Shown piece by piece: positions 25,397-34,653 of a DNA stretch of 64,000 nt. The first letter of the stretch is position 1; the number at the start of each line of letters is the position of its first letter. This DNA comes from Rhizobium sp. P38BS-XIX. GTDB lineage: Bacteria; Pseudomonadota; Alphaproteobacteria; Rhizobiales; Rhizobiaceae. The DNA lies in the NCBI RefSeq assembly GCF_012641435.1, contig NZ_JABAIJ010000002.1:186001-250000 (forward strand). Reading direction: 5' to 3'. Under the pieces are notes generated by a model. That model did no database searches and was not told the origin of the DNA. It saw only the letters and a program-made list of their open reading frames with translations. The position numbers were made by a program, and so were the translations under genes.

Positions 25397-27778
25397 TCAT
25401 GAAGACCGGCTGACGCGCACGGGCAGAAGCTTGTACGCGGGCGCCTTCGATTTTGGATCATGGTGAGACAGCGGAAACAATGGATTTGCTTCCGGGAAAT
25501 AAGCGCCGCAGGACCCTTTTGGAAGATCGTAAGGCACGACTGCAAGCTGCGTCACCACGCGGAGTGTCTTTTGATCTATCGCGGTCGTCAGATCGACATT
25601 GTCGCCGGCCGCCAGGCCCATTCGGGCGATATCGTCACGGTTCATGAAGACGACTCTTCTTGTGCCGCTCACGCCGCGAAACCGATCGTTGTAGCCGTAG
25701 ACGGTCGTATTGAACTGGTCGTTGGACCGCAATGTCGCGAGGTGAAGGATGTCCTGCTCATCCTCGACCATCAGGTCGGGAAACAGGCGCTCAGGCGTCA
25801 GGAAATTGGCCTTTCCGCTTTTTGTCACCCATTTGCGCTCGCGCGCAGGCAGCGGCCGCACGAAACCTCCAGGCTGGAACAGACGTTTGTTGAAATCTCT
25901 GAACGTCTCCGGGTATGTCTGCTCGATCGCATCCCGGATTTGCGCGTAATTTCCCACCCATCTGGCCCAGGGAACCTTTGTGTTTCCAAGCGTTGCCTGA
26001 GCGAGCCCCGCGACAATGGCAGGTTCCGATAAAAGCTCGGAGCTTGCCGGTTTCGTCTGGCCACGCGAGCCGTGAAAATGCGCAATCGAACTCTCTATCG
26101 ACACCGCTTGAGGCCCACTTTCCTGCTCATCAATTTCGATACGGCCGAGGCAGGGCAACAGATAGGCGACCTCGCCATGGATGACATGACTTCGGTTGAG
26201 CTTGGTGGCGATCTGAACGCTCAGCCTCAACTTGCGCCAAGCGTCTTCCATGGCAGCCGTGTCGGGCACCGCACGCAGGAAGTTGCCGCCAAGACTGATT
26301 ATCGCACGCGATTCGCCGCCAATCATGGCCTTGCAGGTCTCGACGGTTGTTCGTCCGGTCCATGTTGGTGGTTCGAAGCCATAGAGGTCACGAAGTTTGT
26401 CCAACGGCACAAGACCCGGCTTTTCGGTAATTCCGACCGTGCGCTGGCCCTGGACATTCGAATGCCCCCGAACGGCGCAGATATTTGCTCCGGGTTTTCC
26501 TATATTGCCCCGAAGGAGTGCCAGATTGCACACCATATGGACGTTTTGAACGCCCATCGGCTGTTGTGTCAGGCCCATTCCATAGACCATCATGACCGCA
26601 TTGGATCTTGCGTAGATCGCGGCAGCTTCCGTCATTTCGCTACGGCTGAGACCCGAAAATCGCTCAAGATCTGCCCATTCGTGGCTGCGGGCCGTTTGTG
26701 CGAATTGCTCGAACCCGGACGTATGGTCATGGATAAAGCCGTGGTCGAGAATGTGTTTGTCATCAACCGCCGCGATGGAAGCCGCAAAGGCGACCATCGA
26801 CGCATTGTCCGGATCTCTGGGTTCACCATCGGCGCCTGCAACGTGACTTTTATGACTAGCCCGCAGCGCATCGTCAGCCTCGATCAGTGCTTTGCAGACG
26901 CCGAACAGTGCGGCGATATCGCCGCCGTTTCGCACCTGATAGTAATTGGAGGAGATCCTTGTTTCACCGCCCGTCAACATCTGGGCCGGCGACTGCGGAT
27001 TGGTGAAGCGCTCGAGGCCTCGTTCGCGGAGAAGATTGAAGGTGACCACCTGGACGCCCCGGTCGACGGCGTCCTGCAAGTCATGCAGCAGGCGCGGTGA
27101 GGAGGTCCCCACGTTCTGTCCGATGTAAAAAATGCAGTCCGTATTCTGAAAGTCGGAGAGGATCGCAGTTCCAACCGACGCACCGATGCTCTCCGGAAGT
27201 GCGACGGACGAGCTTTCATGGCACATATTCGAGCTGTCCGGCATGTTGTTGCTGCCGTACATCCGGGCGAACAATTGATACATGTAGCTGGTTTCAAGGG
27301 AGGCTCGACCCGATGTGTAGAAGTCGACCTGGCGAGGATCAAGCGCGCGAAGCTCACGACTTATCTCCTCGAAGGCCTCTGCCCAGCTGACAGGCACGTA
27401 TCGGTCCGTGGCCACGTCCCAACGCATCGGATGGGTCAATCGCCCCTGCTCCTCCAGATCGTGGTCAGACCATGTCTCGAGCTCACGCAGGCTGTGTCTT
27501 TTGAAGAAGGCGCGATCGGCACGACGTGTCGTGACCTCCCATGCGGTCGCCTTTGCACCGTTCTCACAGAATTCCAGGGGGTGCGTCTTTGCCGGCTTGG
27601 CCCAGGCGCAGCTGACGCACATATAGCCCTCAGGCCGGTTCTGTTTGGCCAGAAGCTCCGGACCTTTGAGCGGAAGGCGTTCCCGAAGGGTGATTTCGCC
27701 GACAGATTTCGCTGATCCCCAGCCCCCGGCGGGGCCCGAATAGGGTTTGATCCTTGATGTGCGCGCAGTCGATTTCAT
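25397..27778 (-). CDS. FdhF/YdeP family molybdopterin oxidoreductase
   Basis: Bis-MGD molybdenum enzyme of the DMSO-reductase/formate-dehydrogenase superfamily, 793 residues. The N-terminal segment has only the CVSC pair (YMCVSCAWAKP) as in the YdeP subgroup, rather than a full four-cysteine iron-sulfur motif. Molybdopterin regions include SSNMCHESSSVALPESIGASVG near 190, VMMVYGMGLTQQPMGVQNV, RGNIGKPGANICAVRGHSNVQGQRT near 430, and the C-terminal guanine-dinucleotide domain (LRSNDQFNTTVYGYNDRFRG). GGAGGA 5 bases upstream selects ATG 27778. Proteins of this family have been linked to acid resistance in enterobacteria; the substrate is unknown. No electron-transfer subunit or fdhD lies nearby. 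A stress promoter precedes it. Confidence 0.92.
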   Translation of the reverse strand: MKSTARTSRIKPYSGPAGGWGSAKSVGEITLRERLPLKGPELLAKQNRPEGYMCVSCAWAKPAKTHPLEFCENGAKATAWEVTTRRADRAFFKRHSLRELETWSDHDLEEQGRLTHPMRWDVATDRYVPVSWAEAFEEISRELRALDPRQVDFYTSGRASLETSYMYQLFARMYGSNNMPDSSNMCHESSSVALPESIGASVGTAILSDFQNTDCIFYIGQNVGTSSPRLLHDLQDAVDRGVQVVTFNLLRERGLERFTNPQSPAQMLTGGETRISSNYYQVRNGGDIAALFGVCKALIEADDALRASHKSHVAGADGEPRDPDNASMVAFAASIAAVDDKHILDHGFIHDHTSGFEQFAQTARSHEWADLERFSGLSRSEMTEAAAIYARSNAVMMVYGMGLTQQPMGVQNVHMVCNLALLRGNIGKPGANICAVRGHSNVQGQRTVGITEKPGLVPLDKLRDLYGFEPPTWTGRTTVETCKAMIGGESRAIISLGGNFLRAVPDTAAMEDAWRKLRLSVQIATKLNRSHVIHGEVAYLLPCLGRIEIDEQESGPQAVSIESSIAHFHGSRGQTKPASSELLSEPAIVAGLAQATLGNTKVPWARWVGNYAQIRDAIEQTYPETFRDFNKRLFQPGGFVRPLPARERKWVTKSGKANFLTPERLFPDLMVEDEQDILHLATLRSNDQFNTTVYGYNDRFRGVSGTRRVVFMNRDDIARMGLAAGDNVDLTTAIDQKTLRVVTQLAVVPYDLPKGSCGAYFPEANPLFPLSHHDPKSKAPAYKLLPVRVSRSS

Positions 27779-27788
27779 CGAGTCCTCC

Positions 27789-27807
27789 GCATGCTTGGCA
27801 AGCATGC
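27789..27807. promoter_or_regulatory. Hairpin in the 5' leader of the molybdopterin oxidoreductase gene
   Basis: GCATGCTT (27789-27796) and AAGCATGC (27800-27807) form a perfect 8-bp stem with a 3-base loop. It lies between the stress promoter and the Shine-Dalgarno, which starts on the very next base. It could block or stabilise the leader. Confidence 0.45.
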
Positions 27808-27833
27808 CAAACGCTTATTCGGCAAGAGAGGTC

Positions 27834-27859
27834 AAACCGCGCCAAAGGGCCGATGTTCC
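27834..27859 (-). promoter_or_regulatory. GSR (EcfG-type) promoter for the molybdopterin oxidoreductase
   Basis: Minus strand: GGAAC at 27859-27855, 17 bases, GTTT at 27837-27834, 56 bp before the ATG. Confidence 0.72.
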
Positions 27860-27945
27860 CGTGGGCGGCAAAACGGAACCTTCGCTCGCATCTGTCGACG
27901 CGACGGCTGGCAGTTGCGAAATTGAAATGTCTTCGATCCGGCAGA

Positions 27946-28125
27946 TCAGCCGTCTTCTTTTAGGCGCAGCTTACGCAAGCGTTCGGTCTTGAGACGCCGC
28001 TGCTTGGCTTCGGCCTCAATCAATGCCATAGCCTCATCGTGTGTCGCATCGAAACGCCGCTTTCGGGCTGCGTGAGAGTTGGATTCACGCGTTGGGCGAT
28101 TGGCACCGGGATTGTCTTTGTCCAT
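27946..28125 (-). CDS. Small basic hypothetical protein
   Basis: A 59-residue, highly charged protein with a predicted helical C-terminal half (FDATHDEAMALIEAEAKQR, then RLKTERLRKLRLKEDG). It resembles short uncharacterised rhizobial proteins ending in an RLRxLRL pattern. ATG 28125 is preferred; a GTG at 28143 would add six residues. The ribosome site is weak. It shares a strand with the upstream side of the molybdopterin enzyme, but that gene has its own promoter. Confidence 0.55.
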   Translation of the reverse strand: MDKDNPGANRPTRESNSHAARKRRFDATHDEAMALIEAEAKQRRLKTERLRKLRLKEDG

Positions 28126-28673
28126 GAATAAGAGGTAGGGCACATCCTAGCTCAAGCAACCCAAAACACCTTCTGGCTTGGAACTGTACGAAAACAGACA
28201 GAGACGCCGGAGGCAGTTTTCGCAACTCAAAATTCTCAATTATCAGTTCGTGTTCATCAAAGGCGTGGTGGCGTAGCAACGCAAAATCGCCTCCTTCACG
28301 TAAGGGCCATCAAGCATACACGGCGATCGCAGAGAGCATTCGTGGTGCGTTGCACATGCGGTTCGTCTGTTTGGACAAGTCCCCTGGCCCATTGGCGACG
28401 ATATCGTAAAGCACGCAGCCGCTCTGGAGAGGCCGCCTCGGTTTGTTGTACGCCAGCGTACAGATTGCCCCCTTGGCGCCTTTACCTCTTTAAATTGTTC
28501 CGACACAAGCTAATCTTCTATTGCCAGCAGCCGAGGCTCGAGGTTTGGCCCGGTTGTATGACAGACTATGTCACCTCACCGCCCACAGCTTAGTGTTCTG
28601 TTTGCTTTTGGATCCTCGCTTCTGATCGTTGCTCTGCGTATCGATCCCAAAGCGAGTAAGTAGGTCAAGTTCG
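28126..28673. other. Intergenic stretch, no gene recognised
   Basis: About 550 bp, A+T-richer than its surroundings. Only short unconvincing frames are present, and I see no stress-type promoter, terminator or repeat. Confidence 0.5.
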
Positions 28674-28955
28674 ATGCGTGCATTCTTCGAAACGGCATTT
28701 GGGCCTGCAGAATTTGAGATTGTCCGAACCGTCCTTGACCAGTGGCGCAATGAGCATGGTCTTGCAAAATCTGATCCTGACGTCGAATTGGCCGGGGCCA
28801 TCATCATTACCTTGTTCCGAGAAGGTCACAGGACCGTTCCAGAGCTTTTGGTCGCAAGCGCCAAGCACAAGGGCTTAGCCGACCTCGTAGGCGGTGTTGT
28901 AAGCAGGCCCGTGACCGCCGTTGTTGATCAGCCTCGCACTTGCGACCTGGTCTAG
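28674..28955 (+). CDS. Hypothetical protein, 93 residues
   Basis: Starts MRAFFETAFGPAEFEIVRTV, continues LDQWRNEHGLAKSDPDVELAGAIII and ends in a less ordered tail. The first 70 residues look like a compact helical protein and resemble short rhizobial proteins of unknown function (FF-x-x-x-FGP-E start). ATG 28674 is taken because the conserved-looking part begins there; the purine-rich AGTAAGTAGG upstream could act as the ribosome site. No functional prediction is possible. Confidence 0.58.
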   Translation: MRAFFETAFGPAEFEIVRTVLDQWRNEHGLAKSDPDVELAGAIIITLFREGHRTVPELLVASAKHKGLADLVGGVVSRPVTAVVDQPRTCDLV

Positions 28956-29141
28956 CAAGCTCGCCTTGCGCCATCCGAAGTGGACAATGGAGCGATGTTC
29001 CGGTTCGGCGGTCTTTGAAGAGACTTCCCATCGGTGCCAATGTTGAGAAGCCTAGTCCGGCACATTGTTTTATCCAGCTAGTTTGTTTGCCCGACATCTG
29101 ATCAGCCGTGTTCGGTCTGGTGAAAAAGTGGAGGAGAGCAG

Positions 29142-29426
29142 ATGATCCCTACTGAACCTCAGTTGAAATTGGAGGCTCGCCTTGCTGCGATCGAATATAT
29201 GGTCGCGCACACGCTCAGTCGTCTTTATCTTATGCTCGGCGTGACCGATGAACAACTCGACGAGATGGAAGTCGTTTCGCGTGGCACCTTGTCACGCATG
29301 ACGCTCGCAGGTGTCGAGCCGGTCGTCGGCGATATGTTCGCAGGCGAACTCCAGGACAACATCGAAAGACTTACCGCCATTACGAGAGACCTGCGCGATC
29401 TCACAATGGGGAAGACACACTCGTAG
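29142..29426 (+). CDS. Hypothetical helical protein, 94 residues
   Basis: Amphipathic protein with no signal peptide. The first half (LKLEARLAAIEYMVAHTLSR) is a likely coiled coil, and the second half (ELQDNIERLTAITRDLRDLT) is another helix. A strong ribosome site (GGAGGAGAGC) precedes ATG 29142. The family is not recognised. No stress promoter with good spacing is visible upstream. Confidence 0.7.
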   Translation: MIPTEPQLKLEARLAAIEYMVAHTLSRLYLMLGVTDEQLDEMEVVSRGTLSRMTLAGVEPVVGDMFAGELQDNIERLTAITRDLRDLTMGKTHS

Positions 29427-29684
29427 TCCACACACTGCCCTCAACCCTGGTGGGAACCTTCGACCTTTCAAAACGGTTTGCATGTGGCGAGTTACTTTGT
29501 CGGCAAGGGACGCGGTGAAACCGCAACGCCTTTATCTCGACCTCGCTTCGCGTTGCCGTGAACGACTTTTCGCAGCCTGACGAGTGGCGATGGCAGCTCG
29601 CCCCGGCTGCTTTGCGTCCTGAGGCGGCTAATCAACACTGAAGCCGCTGAGGATTGAAGGCAAAAGCTTAAGGAGACCATCCGG

Positions 29685-30143
29685 ATGTATTTGCGCGATG
29701 AAGTGGAGATGTTGAGGCAAGTTCCGATTTTCTCGGCGATCGAAACACCAAAGTTGAAACTTCTTGCTTTTACGTCCGAGCGGAAGCAATTTCGATCCGG
29801 CGCGTCATTATGTCGGCAGGGCGACCGGGGTGACGCCGCTTTCGTCATTCTCGCCGGATCTGCGGAAGTTCTAGTTCATTCGGCGGACGGCGATGCGAAG
29901 GTGGCGGATGTTTATCCTAACTCCATCGTCGGCGAGATCGCAATCCTTTGCGATACATCGCGAACGGCGACAGTGCGGGCTGCCACGAACATGGAGGTTC
30001 TCCGCATCGGCAAAGAGCAATTTGTGAGGCTGATCGACGACAACCCGTATATCGCGATAGGAGTGATGCGCGTCCTCGCCGGTAGACTGATTCACACCAC
30101 CGGTGAACTCACGACACTGCGCGCAGAACACCTTGCAACGTAA
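29685..30143 (+). CDS. Cyclic nucleotide-binding domain protein
   Basis: Single-domain protein of 152 residues made of a Crp-type effector domain. It reads LRQVPIFSAIETPKLKLLAF, then the beta-roll GASLCRQGDRGDAAFVILAGSAEV and the phosphate-binding cassette region SIVGEIAILCDTSRTATVRA, where the GE and the R-T-A context match the cNMP-binding pattern. It ends with a C-helix (GVMRVLAGRLIHTTGEL). No DNA-binding or catalytic domain is attached, so it is an orphan sensor or adaptor. AGGAGA lies about 10 bases before the ATG. It is followed convergently by a Crp-type regulator gene. Confidence 0.88.
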   Translation: MYLRDEVEMLRQVPIFSAIETPKLKLLAFTSERKQFRSGASLCRQGDRGDAAFVILAGSAEVLVHSADGDAKVADVYPNSIVGEIAILCDTSRTATVRAATNMEVLRIGKEQFVRLIDDNPYIAIGVMRVLAGRLIHTTGELTTLRAEHLAT

Positions 30144-30313
30144 ATAGGTGCGGCCAAAACGGTGCTTAGCACACCAGAGTCTGCGTATAGACTGTATTTG
30201 AGGGCGACACCAACCCTGGAAAATAGGGTGGTCGAAGACATGATAAAAGCGCCCGCAAAAGTGCGAAGGCGCGGAAATTCAAGTCTGTTATGAAATGTTC
30301 GAGCGCGCCGGCC

Positions 30314-31024
30314 CTAGAACAGGTTCTGAAAAAGTCGATCGTACTCCCGCTCCGGCTTGCCATAGGCATCGTGCGCGAATTCCTCCAGGGCGCTACGGTT
30401 TCGGATTGTGATCCTGCCGCGTTCCGCGCGAATGTAACCGTTTCCTTCCAATACATGAAGAGAGGTTGTTACGCTTGGGCGTCGCACAGCGAGCATTGTC
30501 GATAAAAACTCGTGGGTCAGGGTGATTTCGTGTCCAGGAACCCGGTCATGGCACATCAAGAGCCATCGTGCGAGCCGTTCCGTCACGTCGTGCAGAGCGT
30601 TCGAAATTGCGTTGTAGGCAAGTTGTATCGAGAAAGCCTCTATCGACCGGATCATGAGCTTCGAAAAATTCTTACTTTCGAGCATATGCTGTCTAAATCG
30701 ATGATAGCTCATCCGATCGGCCTCGGCCTCGGACTGGATCAATACGTCGTAGGAGCTGATTTCAACGCCTGCGATAGCGGACGTGGGTACATAGCCTTCA
30801 GGGCCGAAAACGCCTGCCTCGGCGGTGCGGCCTTCGGGCGTATGGGTCAACAGCGATCCGATTCCGCTTGTCAGGAAGTAAACGTAATCGATCGGGCTTC
30901 CTTCCATGGCAATAGCCGCACCCATCCTAAGCTGAACATGTTCCAGATCTGGAACGATCGTCGCGTAGTCCTCGACCGGGAGGATCGATAAAAGCTTGTT
31001 CGTCGAAACATAGTTGCGATCCAT
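30314..31024 (-). CDS. Crp/Fnr family transcriptional regulator
   Basis: Transcription factor of 236 residues. An effector beta-roll (about 15-120, with GAAIAMEGSPIDYVYFLTSG and FGPEGYVPT) is followed by a dimerisation helix and a winged helix at about 160-215 (HEFLSTMLAVRRPSVTTSLHVLEGNGYIRA). The usual arginine of the cAMP pocket is not evident, and it lacks Fnr cysteines, so the ligand is unknown. The DNA-binding half is closely similar to that of the receiver-Crp fusion at 60450, including RR-x-SVT and E-EYDRL at the end, suggesting paralogues that may share target sites. Confidence 0.88.
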   Translation of the reverse strand: MDRNYVSTNKLLSILPVEDYATIVPDLEHVQLRMGAAIAMEGSPIDYVYFLTSGIGSLLTHTPEGRTAEAGVFGPEGYVPTSAIAGVEISSYDVLIQSEAEADRMSYHRFRQHMLESKNFSKLMIRSIEAFSIQLAYNAISNALHDVTERLARWLLMCHDRVPGHEITLTHEFLSTMLAVRRPSVTTSLHVLEGNGYIRAERGRITIRNRSALEEFAHDAYGKPEREYDRLFQNLF

Positions 31025-31064
31025 GTCCTTGCATGCCTCGTTAAGAGTTCTCGCCGCTCTCCTC

Positions 31065-31301
31065 TCAGTCGAATCTCACGACCGAGCGAAATGGAAGTTG
31101 AAAGACGATATTTCCGTTCTCATCTTCAACAATGAAAGTATCGCCATCAGCGCTTTCCCCCGCCGCAATCCGAGCACCGACGATCTCCCTTGCAGAATTG
31201 ACGGCTTCGACCTGCGCCTGGTCGGCTGTATCGAACACCGATCCCTCAATATCGCGTTGTAAGCCTTCATGTGATCGAACGTGGAAATAATATCGGGGCA
31301 T
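31065..31301 (-). CDS. DUF6894 family protein
   Basis: A 78-residue protein starting MPRYYFHVRSHEGLQRDIEG, followed by the helix EAVNSAREIVGARIAAG and the strands DTFIVEDENGNIVFQLPF. This is the compact DUF6894 fold widespread in Rhizobiales, of unknown function. ATG 31301 is chosen because the conserved domain begins there and GGAACAG lies upstream; an ATG four codons earlier is possible. A near-perfect stress promoter ends 35 bp upstream. A paralogue lies at 61751. Confidence 0.88.
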   Translation of the reverse strand: MPRYYFHVRSHEGLQRDIEGSVFDTADQAQVEAVNSAREIVGARIAAGESADGDTFIVEDENGNIVFQLPFRSVVRFD

Positions 31302-31334
31302 TTTCTGTTCCATTCGGAAATCGTTCTGATCTTG

Positions 31335-31361
31335 GGAACGGCGATCGTCTTCAAAGGTTCC
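31335..31361 (-). promoter_or_regulatory. GSR (EcfG-type) promoter for DUF6894, two-way symmetrical
   Basis: Minus strand: GGAAC at 31361-31357, 16 bases, CGTT at 31340-31337. The plus strand of the same DNA also reads GGAAC (31335-31339), 17 bases, GTTC (31357-31360), so the site is symmetrical and could fire both ways. Confidence 0.72.
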
Positions 31362-31613
31362 AGCGTGTTGAAGCCATCATGTACTGCTTTGGCGAACGTT
31401 GACCGACAGGCTATCCCAACAGTTTCGAACAATATCGAAGCGGTAGCGCAAGAAGCCGCAACCGATCGCTTTCGAACTTGTCAGACCCGGTAGGTCTCAT
31501 GAGGTTTGCACCAGGCTTTGCCCAGTGGCGAAATTCGAGCAATCTAAGGCCCGACTTCTGAGCGCCGGCCATATGTATGCATGCTCCGCCTATCTCAAAA
31601 CAGCAGAGACATC

Positions 31614-31639
31614 GGAACCATTTTGCCGGGCAAAGGTTG
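31614..31639 (+). promoter_or_regulatory. GSR-type promoter for the SDR-malQ unit
   Basis: GGAAC at 31614-31618, 17 bases, GTTG at 31636-31639. It lies about 105 bp before the SDR start at 31744, in an otherwise empty interval. Confidence 0.5.
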
Positions 31640-31743
31640 GACCTGACGGCTACCATCAACCCGATGATCTGCGGATAATTTCATAAATGAGCACGCCGAC
31701 ATACGCACGAAACCCGCTTTTCAAATTCGGAGAGACCTGATTT

Positions 31744-32517
31744 ATGCCGGCTGTTGCACTTGTGACTGGAGCGGGATCTGGAATTGGGAAGGCAGCGGCA
31801 TTGGCGTTGGCCGCAGACGGCTATCGCGTGGGTGTGCTCGGACACACTCATCAGGAGATCTCGGCGACAGCCGACGACATTTCGTCAGCGGGCGGAGAAG
31901 CGGTCGCGCTGATTGCGGACGTTTCAGACGAACGCCAGATGTCCGACGCTGTCGCTCAACTCGTCGGTCGGTTCGGGCGCCTTGACGTCGTTGTCGTCAA
32001 CGCGGGCATCAATGGCGTGTGGGCGCCGATCGACGACCTCGCACTTTCTGAGTGGAACAAAACGATCGCTGTCAACCTGACCGGAACCTTCCTGACCATC
32101 CGGGCAACTGTTCCCCAATTGAAGCGCACTGGCGGCGGCTCCATCGTGGTGGTCTCATCGATTAACGGGACGAGGACATTCACCACGCCGGGGGCGACGG
32201 CTTACACTGCCACGAAAGCGGGGCAGGTCGCGATGGTTCAGCAATTGGCTCTCGAGTTGGCACGACATCGCATTCGTATCAATGCGGTTTGTCCTGGCGA
32301 GATCGATACGGACATCGGCGCCAATACAACTTTGCGCAAGAAGGGCGAGACCGAAATACCGGTGGTCTGGCCGCAGGGTCAGGTTCCGATCACGGGCGGC
32401 CTGCCGGGTCGCAGCGAGGATGTTGCGGAAGTCATCGTCTTTCTGGCATCCGAGAAAGCGCGGCACATTACAGGATCTCCCATCTGGGTCGACGGCGGTC
32501 AAGGCTTGCTGCGCTAG
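31744..32517 (+). CDS. SDR family oxidoreductase
   Basis: Short-chain dehydrogenase of 257 residues. It has TGAGSGIGKAAALALAADG at the N-terminus, NAG near 88, the catalytic serine in VVVSSINGT near 139 and YxxxK in AYTATKAGQ near 155-159, with a C-terminal ITGSPIWVDGGQG. The loop WPQGQVPITGG near 208 is unusual but fits substrate-loop variation. It lies 97 bp upstream of malQ on the same strand and may be co-transcribed with it from the stress promoter at 31614. The substrate is unknown, perhaps a sugar (glucose 1-dehydrogenase-like). Confidence 0.88.
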   Translation: MPAVALVTGAGSGIGKAAALALAADGYRVGVLGHTHQEISATADDISSAGGEAVALIADVSDERQMSDAVAQLVGRFGRLDVVVVNAGINGVWAPIDDLALSEWNKTIAVNLTGTFLTIRATVPQLKRTGGGSIVVVSSINGTRTFTTPGATAYTATKAGQVAMVQQLALELARHRIRINAVCPGEIDTDIGANTTLRKKGETEIPVVWPQGQVPITGGLPGRSEDVAEVIVFLASEKARHITGSPIWVDGGQGLLR

Positions 32518-32614
32518 CAATCTCGATTCGTCCCAAGATATCAGACGTGTGAGTCGAGGGTCTCGGCACTTACGTTGGGCAGTCCGGCGTTTTTACAGAA
32601 CAGGGGGCGCCACG

Positions 32615-34477
32615 ATGAAATCGTATCTCGACCGACTTGCCACCGAACAGGGTATCTGCCTCACGAGGCCAAGCCCTGACGGCGTTGAGGTCCCGATCAG
32701 CGATGCAACAAAGCAAAAGCTTCTCGGCGCCCTTAAGGTCGACGTAGACCCGAGCACCGATCGATCGGTGGCCAAGCGGCCGGCAAATGCGCGATCTTCC
32801 AAAGGCATCGCAAAATCTTACCTTCCAGGCTTTTTGGAAGACGAGCGGGTCTGGGGAATTAGCTTACAACTTTATGAATTGCGGTCCGAACGAAACTGGG
32901 GAATTGGTGATTTTGAAGACCTGGTCCGGATGATCGAGATCGCTGCCTCTCTGGGCGCTGACTTTGTCGGCCTCAATCCGCTGCACGCACCGTTTCTCGC
33001 AGCCCCAGATCGGTGCAGCCCCTACGAGCCATCAAATCGATCTATGCTCAATCCCCTCTATATTGCCGTCGACAAAGTGTGTGGCTTCAAGGCGGATTCA
33101 GCGCTCGACAAAAAACTGCGAGAACTCCGGCAAACCGACGAGGTAAACTACGAACAAGTGGCTGAGATCAAGCTTAGCGAACTCCGGCGAATATGGCGAA
33201 ATGCAAATGACGCCGTCATCGATGATCAGCCGGGTTTCAGGATCTTTGTCCGAGAGGGCGGCGAAAAGCTTAGATTGCACGCGCTCTTCGAGGTTATTTC
33301 GAGCGCCATGACCCAGCAGGGCGCCGGTGCGAGCTGGGAAACCTGGCCCGCAGAATTTCAATCCCCCGATACTCCCGCGGTCATGTCCTACGCAAATCGC
33401 CACCGCGATGAGATCGACTTTCATATCTGGTTGCAGTGGCTTACCCATAAGCAATTGATGCACGCAGCCATCACCGCGCGACATGCGGGATTGCGCATAG
33501 GCCTTTACCTTGATCTTGCCGTCGGTGAAGCGGTCGACGGTTCGGCGACATGGAGCGATCGGAACGCGTATGTGGCTGGCGCCACGATCGGAAGTCCACC
33601 GGATCCCTATGCCACACAAGGGCAGGATTGGCACCTTGCCGCATTTCGTCCCACCGTGATTGCGTCCGGTGAAGAACCGCCATTTCGTCGAATGCTGGCC
33701 GCCGCCATGCGTTATGCCGGCGCAATCCGGATCGACCATGCAGCGGCGTTGCGGCGCTTGTTTCTTGTGCCGCTCGACTGCCAACCGGACGGTGGAGCCT
33801 ATGTGAACTATCCTCAGGAATCGTTGATGCAGCTGCTTGCAGAGGCGTCGTCACAGTATCATTGCCTGGTGATCGGTGAGGATCTCGGCATTCTGCCCGC
33901 AGGGCTTCAGGAAGATCTGGCAGAGGCGCAGATCCTTTCCTATCGGATTTTGTCGTATGAGCGGACCGACGGCGGGTTCAGGCTTCCGCATGAATATCCC
34001 CGGCACTCGATCGCCTGCATTTCAACCCACGATCATCAGACCTTGGCCTGCTGGTGGGCTGGCGCCGATATAGAAGCGCGTCTTAACCATGGGATCGTTC
34101 CGCACGATGTGACGAAACAGCATTTAAAGCAGCGCGTACGTGAGCGCGAGGATCTGCGCATTGCGCTTGGCATGGCGGGTAAGCGGCTTGCCGGTCGGCG
34201 CAGGCTTCGACGTCCGGCAGAAGAAGAATTGACCGCGCTCGTGGTCGAGGCGCATCGCTTTATCGCTCGAACGTCGTCCGTGATGAGTGCAGTGCGACTG
34301 GCGGATATGACCGCTGAGGAACGGCCCACCAATATTCCCGGAACAAGCCGAAGTTATCCCAATTGGAAGCCAAAGCTTTCAGTTCCGATCGAAAGCCTGT
34401 TAAAGGTGGAATTGCTGCATCACATCGCCGACGCGATGCGAAGTGAACGTCCGCCATCGAGCAAGAGAAACGCCTGA
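32615..34477 (+). CDS. malQ: 4-alpha-glucanotransferase (amylomaltase)
   Basis: GH77 enzyme, 620 residues, transferring alpha-1,4-glucan segments between maltodextrins. It has GISLQLYELRSERNWGIGDF and the amylomaltase substrate region LNPLHAPFLAAPDRCSPYEP near 125. The catalytic nucleophile is in AIRIDHAAAL (Asp about 374), the acid/base in VIGEDLGILP (Glu about 422) and the third carboxylate in ISTHDHQT. The open frame extends 111 codons upstream, overlapping the SDR gene, so ATG 32615 is taken as the start. MalQ would recycle short glucans made or trimmed by the GlgE-pathway enzymes encoded 5 kb downstream. Confidence 0.93.
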   Translation: MKSYLDRLATEQGICLTRPSPDGVEVPISDATKQKLLGALKVDVDPSTDRSVAKRPANARSSKGIAKSYLPGFLEDERVWGISLQLYELRSERNWGIGDFEDLVRMIEIAASLGADFVGLNPLHAPFLAAPDRCSPYEPSNRSMLNPLYIAVDKVCGFKADSALDKKLRELRQTDEVNYEQVAEIKLSELRRIWRNANDAVIDDQPGFRIFVREGGEKLRLHALFEVISSAMTQQGAGASWETWPAEFQSPDTPAVMSYANRHRDEIDFHIWLQWLTHKQLMHAAITARHAGLRIGLYLDLAVGEAVDGSATWSDRNAYVAGATIGSPPDPYATQGQDWHLAAFRPTVIASGEEPPFRRMLAAAMRYAGAIRIDHAAALRRLFLVPLDCQPDGGAYVNYPQESLMQLLAEASSQYHCLVIGEDLGILPAGLQEDLAEAQILSYRILSYERTDGGFRLPHEYPRHSIACISTHDHQTLACWWAGADIEARLNHGIVPHDVTKQHLKQRVREREDLRIALGMAGKRLAGRRRLRRPAEEELTALVVEAHRFIARTSSVMSAVRLADMTAEERPTNIPGTSRSYPNWKPKLSVPIESLLKVELLHHIADAMRSERPPSSKRNA

Positions 34478-34653
34478 ACTTATTACGGGGTGCGACGCGT
34501 CAGGGAGGCTCGGCGCTGCGTGGATCAAGGTCGTTGCTTGAATTGCGCTTAGCGCACGGCAGTCATGACTTGCTTAGGACTGATACGGTCGCCATCTAAG
34601 GAAATATTTCCAACGATATCAAACTGAGGAGCCGCGCCCGCGACGCGCTGGAC

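Noticed and set aside
29453..29476. GGAAC followed after 18 bases by GTTT, upstream of the cyclic-nucleotide-binding gene
   Set aside because: The spacing is one base too long and the site is more than 200 bp from the gene, so I did not call it a promoter.
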